26,796 nucleotides of DNA from RGIG3009 sp045603285 (GTDB lineage: Bacteria; Bacillota; Clostridia; Oscillospirales; Acutalibacteraceae): the NCBI GenBank assembly GCA_045603285.1, contig JAZULW010000005.1:1-26796 (forward strand), given 5' to 3'. The notes beneath the pieces are model-generated. The model saw nothing but the letters and a program-made list of their open reading frames with translations. It did no database searches and was not told the DNA's origin. The position numbers and the translations under genes were made by a program. Below, in pieces: positions 1-8,735 of the stretch. The number at the start of each line of letters is the position of its first letter. Within the stretch, counting starts at the first letter, position 1.

Positions 1-64
1 CTATGCGCAAGAACGCAGTAATACTAGCGTATTACAAGTGATGAGACGAGAAAAAACAGAAAAT

Positions 65-412
65 TATTATCTGTCAGGCGTGACGGGTTCAACTCTCGTC
101 AGCCTATGGTTGTGAGGAAAGTCCGAGCCCCGCAGGGCAGAATAGCGGCTAACGGCCGCCGAGGGTGACCTTAGGGAAAGTGCAACAGAGATATACCGCC
201 GCCGTTTTCGGCGGTAAGGGTGGAAAGGCGAGGTAAGAGCTCACCGGCACACAGGAGACTGTGTGGCCCTGCAAACCCTATCCGATGCAACGCCGACAGA
301 AGCGATACATTGGCCCGATGTGCTTCGAAGGGCGGCTAGAGCTGCTTGGCAACAAGCAGTCGAGATAGATGACTGTTCAAGACAGAACTCGGCTTACAGG
401 CTCACTCCATAA
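65..412 (+). ncRNA. rnpB: RNase P RNA (bacterial type A-like)
   Basis: This is the catalytic RNA of ribonuclease P, which removes 5' leaders from precursor tRNAs. The universally conserved first block GAGGAAAGTCC lies at 114-124. The last conserved block, ACAGAACTCGGCTTACAG, lies at 382-399, and CTCGG there can pair with CCGAG at 123-127 to form the P4 pseudoknot. A P3-type hairpin is clear: GGC and TGACG at 77-85 pair with CGTCA and GCC at 97-104, with one bulged G. The 5' boundary is uncertain. A short CTGT (71-74) with ACAG (396-399) and an AT-rich pairing of 63-70 with about 411-419 are the best P1/P2 candidates I can find, and both are weak. The size of roughly 350 nt is normal. A strong terminator follows. 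Confidence 0.93.
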
Positions 413-421
413 ATAATCAAC

Positions 422-458
422 AAAACAGCACACCACTTTTTTCGGTGTGCTGTTTTTT
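422..458 (+). terminator. rnpB intrinsic terminator, shared with the opposing gene
   Basis: AAAACAGCACACC (422-434) and GGTGTGCTGTTTT (444-456) form a perfect stem around a 9-nt loop, followed by a run of T on the plus strand. The T-run reaches the stop codon (458-460) of the convergent DUF4363 gene. Read on the minus strand the same hairpin ends in TTTTG, so it probably also stops that transcript, though less strongly. Confidence 0.9.
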
Positions 459-838
459 TATAATATATTTTGTAAAATGGGAAGATCGATTTCCAACTGT
501 TTTTGCAATAACAACCGACAACGGGAAACATCAATTAAAAAATGATTGATTTCGTTGAGTTCCAAATACAGTGGTAACAGTAATACGGTTTCTTCAATTT
601 CTTTAAGTTCATTGTGTCGCAAGAACATAGCAAACATTTTGGTTCGTTCGCCGAAGTCCCGTTTTAGGGTGGTCGCCGTTTCTAAAGCGCTCGTATAATC
701 TTGGCGACGGCAAGCATCTTCCATCGTATGCGTCATATTTATCATACTTTGTAACTGCCGTTTTTCAAGCGAAAGCGTGGCAATGCAAGACGCAGCAATC
801 ACCACAAGGAGGGCAAGGGCAATGTAAATACGCTTCAT
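458..838 (-). CDS. DUF4363 family protein
   Basis: A 126-residue protein with one N-terminal membrane segment (about residues 3-22) and a helical remainder. It resembles the DUF4363 family, which in Clostridia is often encoded just after a DUF421 membrane protein; no biochemical role is known to me. The start is the ATG at 838, preceded by AAGGAG at a good distance. A GTG nine bases upstream is in frame but sits too close to that ribosome site. The ATG overlaps the TGA of the preceding gene in an ATGA arrangement, so translation is probably coupled and the two products probably work together at the membrane. Family assignment rests on size, topology and context rather than a catalytic motif. 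Confidence 0.75.
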   Translation of the reverse strand: MKRIYIALALLVVIAASCIATLSLEKRQLQSMINMTHTMEDACRRQDYTSALETATTLKRDFGERTKMFAMFLRHNELKEIEETVLLLPLYLELNEINHFLIDVSRCRLLLQKQLEIDLPILQNIL

Positions 839-1476
839 TTTATGCACTCCTTGTCAACGATGTTAACAACGCCGTTTTCATCGGCACTCATCAATAGAAC
901 ATTCTTTATTGCGAGGCCGCGTTCGGCTAGTTGTTCCTCCAGCCATTGCTTTGTAAAGCCGCAAAATTTCAGTCCCCATGCCACAATTTGTCCGTCGTTG
1001 ATCACAGGGACGACAGGGAGTTTTTCCTTTGTTTTTGGGTTTTGAAAAACGCTGATTTTTCCGTTTGTTTCCGCAACGGCGCACGCGACAGAACGAAAAT
1101 CGAACACGCCTTGTTGACGCAAGGTTTCCGTTAGGTCGTCCACACCAAGCCGCAATTGGCGCAGTGCATTTTGAGAAACCACACCATTTTGGATGATAAC
1201 CACGGGATTACCGCTGATAACGTTCGAAAGTTTTCCGCTTTTCATCATCACGGTGGAGAGTATCAGTTCCAAACATACGAGTACAGCAATAGGAACCAAT
1301 CCACTGATAAGGGGGATACCGCTTTCTTGCATGGGAATCACGGCTAAATCGGAAATCAGCAACGTTACCACCAATTCGATCGGTTGCAATTCGCCGATTT
1401 GTCGTTTTCCCGTAACGCGCAAGGCAAGAATTAAAAATATGTAGATGATAACGGTGCGAATGGTAATAACAGTCAT
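835..1476 (-). CDS. DUF421 (YetF-like) membrane protein
   Basis: A 213-residue protein of the YetF/DUF421 family. The N-terminal 80 residues hold about three membrane segments. The family signature TGKRQIGELQPIELVVTLLI lies at about residues 22-41, and a C-terminal soluble domain starts near GNPVVIIQNG (residues 89-98). DUF421 proteins sit in the inner spore membrane of Bacillus, and some family members (for example 2Duf of mobile spoVA operons) increase spore heat resistance. A spore role here is inferred from that and from the sigma-G-like promoter upstream. The start is the ATG at 1476 behind GGAGGG; an upstream in-frame start at 1506 would place the ribosome site inside the gene. The stop overlaps the DUF4363 start. 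Confidence 0.88.
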   Translation of the reverse strand: MTVITIRTVIIYIFLILALRVTGKRQIGELQPIELVVTLLISDLAVIPMQESGIPLISGLVPIAVLVCLELILSTVMMKSGKLSNVISGNPVVIIQNGVVSQNALRQLRLGVDDLTETLRQQGVFDFRSVACAVAETNGKISVFQNPKTKEKLPVVPVINDGQIVAWGLKFCGFTKQWLEEQLAERGLAIKNVLLMSADENGVVNIVDKECIK

Positions 1477-1494
1477 AATCGATCCCTCCGTCAA

Positions 1495-1525
1495 CAGTAT
1501 GGACATAAGTAGGCGGGGATATTCA
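1495..1525 (-). promoter_or_regulatory. candidate sigma-G (forespore) promoter for the DUF421-DUF4363 unit
   Basis: On the minus strand TGAATA (plus-strand 1520-1525) and CATACTG (1495-1501) are separated by 18 bases. The known sigma-G consensus is close to TGAATA, 17-18 bases, CATACTA, so only the last base differs. The predicted start falls very close to the GGAGGG ribosome site of the DUF421 gene, which would leave a leader of only about 15 nt. That is the main reason for caution. Confidence 0.5.
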
Positions 1526-1562
1526 GCGTATCACGGGGAAATCTTATGAACGAGGTGGTTGT

Positions 1563-3041
1563 ATGAGCGAAAAATCGCCGCTTGTGACATCGTTAAAAGA
1601 AAATCTAACCAAACTGAAATGTGAGTTTGCAAACAGTGCTGATTTGGTGATACGGGAAATACACGTGGCAGGATACGATGCTGCCGTTGTTACGGTGGAA
1701 GGAATGATTGACCGCCATGCAGTGGCCGATGCGGTAATCTTGCCGCTTGTGCAATTAAAGCAATCTTTTTCCGAGCCGTCTTTCGTATTTGACTATGTAA
1801 AAGAGCACGTGCTCGGTATTGTGGATATTTTGGAAGCGAAAGACACGCAAACGTTGTCAGAACTGATCGTTTCCGGTTTTGTGGCAGTTTTGGTGGATGG
1901 TGTGGATACGGCCGTACTCGGTGGTATGCAAGCATTTATGATCCGCAGTATCGGCGAACCTTCTACCGAGGCGACGATACGCGGTTCGCGCGAAGGCTTT
2001 ACGGAAGCGGTACGTATCAATATGTCCATGATACGGCGCCGATTAAAAACACCTCAGTTGATGTTTGAAACTCTTACCGTCGGTACAACAAGTCAAACGG
2101 CGGTATGTCTTTGCTATTTACGGGACCGTGTATCCCGCCGTTTGTTGTGTGACATTCGACGAAAAATACAAAACTGTCCCCTTGAAACCGTACTTGATTC
2201 GGGATATTTGCAACCATTTTTAGAAGAGAAACAACACGCCCCTTTTACGGGAGTAAGCACGACAGAGCGTCCCGATACTTTGTGCGGGAAGATGGCGGAA
2301 GGGCGCATCGGCGTGTTGGTAGACGGTTCCCCGTTTGCGTTGGTAATTCCGTATTTGTTTGTGGAGCATTTCCAGTCAATGGACGATTATACACAGCAGC
2401 CGCTTTACGTTGGGTTTATCCGCATTATCAAGTACGTAGCCTTTTTTGTGAGTTTGTTTTTGCCTGGTGTGTATGTGGCCATCGGTACCCACCACGCGGA
2501 AATGTTGCCCTCGGTGCTGATGCTTTCGTTTGTCAATTCTGAGCGTTCAACACCTTTTCCGCTTACGTTTGAAGCGTTGCTTATTCATTTTGTCTTTGAA
2601 ATTATGCGTGAGGCGGGGCTGCGTTTCCCCAAGTCGGTCGGCCATGCTGTGAGTATTGTGGGTGCATTGGTAATCGGAGAATCCGCAGTACGGGCGGGTT
2701 TAGTAGGCGCGCCGATGATAATTATTGTCGCCCTCACGTCCATTAGTGCTTTTGTTATTCCGTCGCTTTATGGAAACATCGTTACCTTACGTTTTGCTTT
2801 CATCGTTCTGGGGGGGACTCTTGGTATTTATGGGGTACTGCTCGGTGCTTTGCTATTATTTTGCAGTGTTTGTTCTGTCAATATCGATACCATACCGTAC
2901 ACCGCGCCGATCACACCGTTCAGTTTGAAAGCAATGCGAGATGTGTTTGTGCGTGCGGGATGGCCTGTTATGGGAAAACGGCGTTTTCAAGTTCAAAATG
3001 TGGTTGGCTCCAATATCAAAGACGGGGAGGGCAATGGGTGA
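1563..3041 (+). CDS. Germinant receptor A subunit (GerA family)
   Basis: A 492-residue inner-membrane protein of the GerAA/GerBA/GerKA family, which forms a receptor that starts spore germination on sensing nutrients. It has a hydrophilic N-terminal region (about 1-285) and a C-terminal half with several membrane segments. Family hallmarks are the first membrane segment ending in PGVYVA, the block EIMREAGLRFPKSVG, and SIVGALVIGE shortly after. Length is typical. The ATG start has GAGGTGG a few bases upstream. It is the first gene of an A-B-C operon of usual order, and its TGA overlaps the GTG of the B gene. The germinant cannot be told from the sequence. Expression in the forespore is expected for the family, but I could not find a convincing sigma-G promoter on this strand. 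Confidence 0.94.
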   Translation: MSEKSPLVTSLKENLTKLKCEFANSADLVIREIHVAGYDAAVVTVEGMIDRHAVADAVILPLVQLKQSFSEPSFVFDYVKEHVLGIVDILEAKDTQTLSELIVSGFVAVLVDGVDTAVLGGMQAFMIRSIGEPSTEATIRGSREGFTEAVRINMSMIRRRLKTPQLMFETLTVGTTSQTAVCLCYLRDRVSRRLLCDIRRKIQNCPLETVLDSGYLQPFLEEKQHAPFTGVSTTERPDTLCGKMAEGRIGVLVDGSPFALVIPYLFVEHFQSMDDYTQQPLYVGFIRIIKYVAFFVSLFLPGVYVAIGTHHAEMLPSVLMLSFVNSERSTPFPLTFEALLIHFVFEIMREAGLRFPKSVGHAVSIVGALVIGESAVRAGLVGAPMIIIVALTSISAFVIPSLYGNIVTLRFAFIVLGGTLGIYGVLLGALLLFCSVCSVNIDTIPYTAPITPFSLKAMRDVFVRAGWPVMGKRRFQVQNVVGSNIKDGEGNG

Positions 3042-4108
3042 ATTCGGTTTCTAAAATCAGTCGAGGGCAGTTGCTTACGCTGTTGTTTGCAGGCCGTTTG
3101 TCGGGTTGTTTATTGTTTTCTTCCGAACAGTTTGCAAATTTTTCCATATGGGACTGCTTGATTTCTACCTTTATGAACGGTGCGATGCTGGTTTTGCTTT
3201 TTTTGCCTACACTGTTGTTTTTGCGAAGAGGGGAAGAAGGTGTTACCGAAAAAGCATATCGCATATCGAATAAAACAGGGAAAACGGTAGATGGCTTGTA
3301 TTTGTTGTTGTGTTTGTTTGTTTTATTGCTGGATATCGTACAATTTTCGGATTTTGCTGTAAAAACGATGCGGGAAGGCTTTTCGGTTCCCGTATTGACG
3401 GTGGTGTTTCTTGCCGTTTGTTTGGTCGCGTCGCTATACGGCGTTCAGGCGATTGCGCGAGCCGCTACGTTAGTAGCGTTATTTTCCGCACTGTGCCTGC
3501 TTGTTTTTTGTGTAGTGCTTTTACCCGAAATGCGGTGGTTTCATTTTTCTCCGCAAGAGACGAGCGGTAGTTGGCGTGCCGTACAAAAAGCATTCATCGA
3601 TCTTCCCCGTACAGCGGAAGTGACGGCGATCGGTTTGCTCTACCCGTATGTAAAAGGGAGACGAACAGGTCCGTGCGTGGCATTTGGGGGATTGACTGCT
3701 TTGTTTTCAGCTCTTGTTAGCATAACGGCTGTGGCGGTGTTGGGTGATTTTGCTTTTGCCACGGCATATCCTTTTTATGCAGCGGTTACCGCCGCGCAAA
3801 TCGGCGTGTTTCAACGATTGGACGTGTTGATTATCGCCGTATGGCTCGGCACATTTTTTGTTCGTTTCACCTTGTTTTGCATGTTGCTCATCGAACGCTC
3901 TCGTAACTTATTTGGTGACAAAGCCGTGTTGCCGACGGGAGTGATTGCGTTTGTCGTACTGACAAGTGCGGCTCTGTTTATTCAAAGCGGTTCATACAAA
4001 GGGGAATGGCAGTTGGCCACGGCGGTATATTGGTGGGCGCTGGGCGGTTTTTGTTTTGTTCTTCCGCTTATTTTGAAATGGGGAGGTCGCCGTTTTGAAA
4101 GAGCATAG
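3038..4108 (+). CDS. Germinant receptor B subunit (spore germination permease, GerB family)
   Basis: A 356-residue, very hydrophobic protein with about ten membrane segments, of the APC-type spore germination permease family. The B subunit binds the germinant in well-studied receptors. I place the start at the GTG at 3038, which overlaps the TGA of the A gene as GTGA and has GGGGAGG seven bases upstream. The longer open frame from 2861 lies inside the A gene and lacks a ribosome site. The N-terminus (ISRGQLLTLLFAGRLSG) fits the family, where an early pattern with Q and a small helix is usual. The 3' end overlaps the C gene by 14 bases. Divergence across the family is high, so ligand prediction is not possible. 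Confidence 0.9.
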   Translation: MNSVSKISRGQLLTLLFAGRLSGCLLFSSEQFANFSIWDCLISTFMNGAMLVLLFLPTLLFLRRGEEGVTEKAYRISNKTGKTVDGLYLLLCLFVLLLDIVQFSDFAVKTMREGFSVPVLTVVFLAVCLVASLYGVQAIARAATLVALFSALCLLVFCVVLLPEMRWFHFSPQETSGSWRAVQKAFIDLPRTAEVTAIGLLYPYVKGRRTGPCVAFGGLTALFSALVSITAVAVLGDFAFATAYPFYAAVTAAQIGVFQRLDVLIIAVWLGTFFVRFTLFCMLLIERSRNLFGDKAVLPTGVIAFVVLTSAALFIQSGSYKGEWQLATAVYWWALGGFCFVLPLILKWGGRRFERA

Positions 4109-5162
4109 TTATATTGGATTTTTGGGTTTGGCAGTTGCCGTAGTGGTTGTTATTTCCTTTTTTCCCAGTTGCCGTGAGAAAACCAGTATCAGCAATCAAA
4201 TTGTGGTTACCGCTATGGGAATCGACCAAAATGAAAGCGGCGTAACCTTGACGGTGCAAGCGGTGGAGGCGCTCAAAACATCAGCCAGTCTTTCGGAACA
4301 GTCGCAAGCGGCAACAGGGGTTTACCGCGCATCTGGTCCTTCAATCCATTATGCACTGCAAGGATTTTTGAACGAAACGGGACGAAGCACCTACATCCTC
4401 CACAATCAACTGATCGTCATCGGAGAAAAAACCGTAAAAGAACATTCTTTGTATGATACGCTGGATTTCTTTTTACGCAATCTGGAAAGCCGAGCGTTGG
4501 TGGATGTGATAATCTGTCGAAACGATCCCAAAACGGTGTTGGAACTGCAATCGGAAAACGATGCGATTCCCGCAGAATATGTTGCGCAAATGTTAAAAGA
4601 AGGGCAACGATTGGGCGTGGCGGTGAAAGCACGCTTGTTGGACGTGCAACAAACGGCAGGAGGACAGTATGATATGGTAGCGCCCATCATAAACGTTGCG
4701 GATAAGACACCGCACTTGGAGGGAACGGCGGTGTTGCATCAGGGGTATGTAGTGGGGGAATTAACACAAGAGGAAACAACGTCGTTTTTATATGCTGCCA
4801 ATGAAATTGACACCTGCTTGCACTCGAAAAACGGTGTCACTTTGCGAGTTTCTTCCTCTTCTACACGGCTTTCATTTGAAACAGACGGGAAGTGCCATAT
4901 TCAAATAACAGGACGTGTTGAGATCACAGAAAGCGAAAAGACATTAACGCAAGAAATAAAAGGAGAATATGTAAAAGCATTTGAAGAAGAGCTGGAACGC
5001 CGTGTGAAAGCAGTAATGGAAAAAGTGACCAACGAATACAAAAGCGATCCTTTGGCCCTTGTTCGCCGTGCACAGCACGCTTCCAAAAGGTTGGATTTGC
5101 AAGAAGCACGGTTCACCGTAACGGCGAATATGCAGTTGACGGAAAGCGGATTTACGACATAA
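4095..5162 (+). CDS. Germinant receptor C subunit (Ger(x)C lipoprotein)
   Basis: A 355-residue member of the Ger(x)C family, the lipoprotein subunit of germinant receptors, anchored on the outer face of the inner spore membrane. A signal segment (about residues 7-22) ends in FPSC, giving Cys26 as the lipidated residue. Phe at the -3 position is unusual, where Leu, Val or Ile is normal. The conserved block NQIVVTAMGIDQNESGVTLT follows at about residues 34-53, as expected for the family. The start is TTG at 4095 with GGGGAGG upstream, inside the end of the B gene. It is the last gene of the operon, and its stop touches a bidirectional terminator. Confidence 0.93.
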   Translation: MKEHSYIGFLGLAVAVVVVISFFPSCREKTSISNQIVVTAMGIDQNESGVTLTVQAVEALKTSASLSEQSQAATGVYRASGPSIHYALQGFLNETGRSTYILHNQLIVIGEKTVKEHSLYDTLDFFLRNLESRALVDVIICRNDPKTVLELQSENDAIPAEYVAQMLKEGQRLGVAVKARLLDVQQTAGGQYDMVAPIINVADKTPHLEGTAVLHQGYVVGELTQEETTSFLYAANEIDTCLHSKNGVTLRVSSSSTRLSFETDGKCHIQITGRVEITESEKTLTQEIKGEYVKAFEEELERRVKAVMEKVTNEYKSDPLALVRRAQHASKRLDLQEARFTVTANMQLTESGFTT

Positions 5163-5187
5163 AAAAGCGGCCTTTTGGCCGCTTTTT
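5162..5187 (+). terminator. bidirectional terminator between ger operon and addA
   Basis: AAAAAGCGGCC, TTTT and GGCCGCTTTTTT make a short GC-rich hairpin flanked by A and T runs, so it works in both directions. It fills the whole gap between the convergent stop codons at 5160-5162 and 5187-5189. Confidence 0.92.
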
Positions 5188-8100
5188 TAATCAACAGAAA
5201 TGGTTTTGTCCAAGGAGAAAGAGTATAGCAAACACTCTTTTACAGGCAATTGCAGGGCCGTTTCAAGCGCTTGGCGATACAAGAGCAGTTGAGATCGGTA
5301 TCGTTCAAGCAATTCGTCGGCGGTACGCACGCGGTCAGTTTTGTAGTCCACAATAACCAGTTGACCATCTTCTTCAAACACACAGTCGGTAATTCCTTGA
5401 ATTACCAAAAACTCCGAAGTGTCTGCGGGCAGAGAGGGCTCTACCGCATGGGCGGAGAGGCGGGCGGTGAACCGATACTCCCGCAACAAACGAGAGGAGG
5501 TGCGCATACGCTCGAACAAATCGCAACCAAAGAAGGTGGCAAGATGGCGGCGGTCGAGAGAGTCAGCCTGTTGTTGGGATAAAAATCCACGTGATACCAA
5601 TCGGGAAATTTCGGTTTCCAAACCGTCCATTGCCTTTTCAAACGAGGCGAACAACAAAAAGTCGTGCAAGGCGGTGCCACGTTCGGCAGAGGTCAAGCCA
5701 CTGCTTTCCATAAAGGAAGGACGTGATAGTGCCGCCGATGCAGCGGCGCGCTGTTTATGTGCCACCTCAGAAGCCGCCAGTTTGGCGGGAACATTCGCCA
5801 AAGCCGTATGCGGATAGCGATACTGCATACGTTCCAAAACGGCAGCAGTGAGGGCCTCATCCGGTTCGGCGGATGGTTCTATGTCTTTTTCGGCTATGGT
5901 TTCAACGTAAGGAATGTCGCACAATTCGATGTTCCATTGTGTTTCAGCGGAAAGCGTCGGAAGATCTTCTCTGTTGATTGCATTTCGCAAAACCGAGCCC
6001 GAAGGGTGGCGAAGCAACGCGGCCAATATCCACTCCCCCATAGAGGATGCCGATGTGATAAGGGAAGACGGGATTGTAACGTTGTTCGTAAGAGTGGCCG
6101 CAAGTTCTTCCAATGTCACAAGAGGGTCTTTTTGCGCCATTACCAAGATGAGTTTTTCACGGGCGCGTGTTAATGCTACGTACAAAACGCGCAATTCTTC
6201 GGCTCGGGAATCGTTGCGAATGGCGATGGATAAGGCTTTACGGGGCAAGGTATCGTAGCGGTTCAGCGTACGGGGATCGCGGCAACGGATCCCCGCACCG
6301 AATGTGGGATGTAATAACAAGTCGTCTGACAGGGAACGGGTGTTAAATCCTGTGCCGAGTCCCGCCAAAAATACGATGGGAAATTCCAACCCTTTTGAAC
6401 CGTGGATGCTTAAAATAGAAACCGCATCACCGCCCGCCGCAGTGGAGGCGGCGGGAAAATCGCCGCCTTGCTCTTGCAAGTTGTCAATGTACCGAATAAA
6501 GGCTGAAAGCCCGCGAAAGCCATTTTTCTCAAAGCGTTGGCACAGTGAGTGGAGTTGCTGTAAATTCCCTTTTCGAGCTGCCCCACCCGTGCGAACGGAA
6601 ACCAACGAGGGGAGGGCGGTATCTTCGTATATTCGCCGTACCAAAGCGTCTATGGTGAGTGAAGCGGCCCACAAGCGGTAGCGGTCAAGTTGTTCCGTGA
6701 AACGACCGCACCGTGCTGCCAGAGAAGGTTCTGCTTTTTTTCTTGCCAAACTTACCGCTACATAAAAGGCAGTATCGGGTGATAACAAGCGTATGGTTGC
6801 CAGATCATCGGGGGTAAATCCGAACAAGGGCGAAAGCATCACCGCTGAAAGCGGAATATCCAACATGGGGTTATCGACCGCGCGAAGCAACGAGAGTGTT
6901 AACCGTATTTCCGCCGTGTTCAAAAACGTGCCGGACGATTCCGGTGCTACGGGAATGCCAAGCCGCTCCAATTCGTTGCGGTAAGCGGCGGCGTGGTCCT
7001 TTTTGCTGCGTAACAGAATACAAAAATCACCATACCGTGCAGGGCGAAAGGCACCGTTTTCGCTGACACAGGGTGTGCCGATCATACGGCGAATACGTTC
7101 CGCGATCAACCGTGCTTGCGCCGTGTCGCTGTCAATCCCGAGGTCTTTTAACGGTTTTGTGTCCAAAATAAGGCATTCCGTTTCGTGACCGTCTTGTGCC
7201 TCATAACGGGCAGAACAAACCAGTTCTTCTTGTTCGTCGTAATTTAACCCGCCGCTTTGCTCCGTCATCAACTGGCGGAACACAAAGTTGACACTGTCGG
7301 TCACTTCGCGTCTGCTGCGAAAATTGTTGCCCAACGTGATGGTAACAGGGTTTTGGCTGTCATTGCCGTAAGGCGCGTAAGAGGTGCGTCGGCGAATAAA
7401 CAATTCGGGCATTGCTTGACGAAAACGGTAGATACTTTGCTTAACATCGCCCACGTAAAATAGGTTGCTTTCATCACGCGATAAGGCGGAAAACAACATG
7501 TCTTGCGAAGCGTTGGTATCTTGATATTCATCCACCATAATCTCGTCATATTGCTTGCTAAGTTCTATCGCCAATTCGGTTCGGCGGTAATGGCCGTTCG
7601 AGATTGGTTCGGTAAGCAGTTGCAACGCGTAGTGTTCCGCATCGTTAAAGTCCAACCAATTCTGTTCGCGTTTTTTCTCGGAAAAGTGTGCCGAAAAACG
7701 GCGAACAATGGCATAAAGAGCCGCAACGGTCTTATGGGTCTTTTGCAGGTCGTCCAAACAATGCCCCTCTGTTCCCGCAAACAGTTTGGCGGAACTCGTA
7801 ATGCGTTTGCGAACGGTATCGCGCAAGGCGGTAACACGGCGCTTGGCATTTTCGTCGGTGGGTTTGCGAATCTGCTTAAGAGGAGTAAGTGAAAACGCTT
7901 CCGCACGGGCAAAACAGTCGTCCCAAGAGAGGCCGTTTTCGATATCGGTGAGCAAGTCGTCCAACACGACAACGTCCGTTTGGAGGGAGGGGAGATAATT
8001 GGCGGTCAGTAATTGGTCGTGTTGGCACAGTTCGGACGCCGCCGAAAGCAGTTTTTTATAGCCGATCAGTGTGTCAGTCAATTCGTGAAGCAATAACTCT

Positions 8101-8735
8101 CCCCAAACGGTTTCGCGAAGCGGTTTGTCAATCTCGTATACCGTTTCCATACGGGAAAGCCATTGGTCGGGGTAGGGGTGTGACTGAATAAAGGTATAAA
8201 TGCTTTCTACTGCGCTCATCAGCCGATGGTCGTTTTTGCCGTTGGATAACATGTGTACCAGTTCCAAAAAAGCAGGGTCGCCCTCTTCGTAACACTCTTG
8301 TAGGGCGGTTTCCATGGCCTCTTTTTTCAAAAGCAAGAGTTGTTGTTCTTCGGCAATTTTAAATTGAGGGGAAAGGTTAAGGCGATACGCATTTTCCCGT
8401 ATCAAGTTAAAACAAAAACTATGCACGGTACCAAAAGCAGCGCGCGGCAAAGCCAGTTGTTGGCGTTGCAAATGCAAATTGTCGGGGCACTCGGCAAGGC
8501 GCTTTGTCAATTCTTTGGCAATGCGTTGTTTCATTTCCGCTGCGGCGGCGTTGGTAAAGGTCATCACCAATAAACGGTCCACATCGATGGGAGATTCAGA
8601 GTGTATGAGCTTTTGAATGATGCGTTCCACAAGCACGGTGGTTTTTCCGGAACCGGCGGCTGCCGAAACAAGCACGGTTCGCCCGCGATCATAGATGCAG
8701 TTGTGTTGTTGTGTTGTCCACGCGCGTTCACTCAT
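5187..8735 (-). CDS. addA: ATP-dependent helicase/nuclease subunit AddA
   Basis: The 1182-residue UvrD-like 3'-5' helicase and nuclease subunit of AddAB, which resects double-strand breaks up to Chi sites and loads the recombination machinery. Visible motifs are Walker A AAAGSGKTT (Lys31), helicase motif II MVDEYQDTN, motif VI VLYVALTRAREKL, and a C-terminal RecB-type nuclease motif VDYKTD with Asp1130 and Lys1132. Length matches AddA from Bacillus (about 1230) and Clostridia. The ATG start has GGAGGTGG upstream. The start overlaps the 3' end of addB by 8 bases, so the subunits are translationally coupled in the usual addB-addA order. All key motifs look intact. Confidence 0.97.
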   Translation of the reverse strand: MSERAWTTQQHNCIYDRGRTVLVSAAAGSGKTTVLVERIIQKLIHSESPIDVDRLLVMTFTNAAAAEMKQRIAKELTKRLAECPDNLHLQRQQLALPRAAFGTVHSFCFNLIRENAYRLNLSPQFKIAEEQQLLLLKKEAMETALQECYEEGDPAFLELVHMLSNGKNDHRLMSAVESIYTFIQSHPYPDQWLSRMETVYEIDKPLRETVWGELLLHELTDTLIGYKKLLSAASELCQHDQLLTANYLPSLQTDVVVLDDLLTDIENGLSWDDCFARAEAFSLTPLKQIRKPTDENAKRRVTALRDTVRKRITSSAKLFAGTEGHCLDDLQKTHKTVAALYAIVRRFSAHFSEKKREQNWLDFNDAEHYALQLLTEPISNGHYRRTELAIELSKQYDEIMVDEYQDTNASQDMLFSALSRDESNLFYVGDVKQSIYRFRQAMPELFIRRRTSYAPYGNDSQNPVTITLGNNFRSRREVTDSVNFVFRQLMTEQSGGLNYDEQEELVCSARYEAQDGHETECLILDTKPLKDLGIDSDTAQARLIAERIRRMIGTPCVSENGAFRPARYGDFCILLRSKKDHAAAYRNELERLGIPVAPESSGTFLNTAEIRLTLSLLRAVDNPMLDIPLSAVMLSPLFGFTPDDLATIRLLSPDTAFYVAVSLARKKAEPSLAARCGRFTEQLDRYRLWAASLTIDALVRRIYEDTALPSLVSVRTGGAARKGNLQQLHSLCQRFEKNGFRGLSAFIRYIDNLQEQGGDFPAASTAAGGDAVSILSIHGSKGLEFPIVFLAGLGTGFNTRSLSDDLLLHPTFGAGIRCRDPRTLNRYDTLPRKALSIAIRNDSRAEELRVLYVALTRAREKLILVMAQKDPLVTLEELAATLTNNVTIPSSLITSASSMGEWILAALLRHPSGSVLRNAINREDLPTLSAETQWNIELCDIPYVETIAEKDIEPSAEPDEALTAAVLERMQYRYPHTALANVPAKLAASEVAHKQRAAASAALSRPSFMESSGLTSAERGTALHDFLLFASFEKAMDGLETEISRLVSRGFLSQQQADSLDRRHLATFFGCDLFERMRTSSRLLREYRFTARLSAHAVEPSLPADTSEFLVIQGITDCVFEEDGQLVIVDYKTDRVRTADELLERYRSQLLLYRQALETALQLPVKECLLYSFSLDKTISVD

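Noticed and set aside
1474..1562. Plus-strand sigma-G promoter for the germinant receptor operon
   Set aside because: CATAATC (1474) and CATAAGT (1504) resemble a -10 box, but neither has a matching -35 element at 17-18 bases.
2861..3037. N-terminal extension of the germinant receptor B subunit
   Set aside because: The frame is open but lies within the A gene, has no ribosome site, is rich in Cys, His and Arg unlike a permease N-terminus, and a GTG with GGGGAGG at the right distance sits at 3038.
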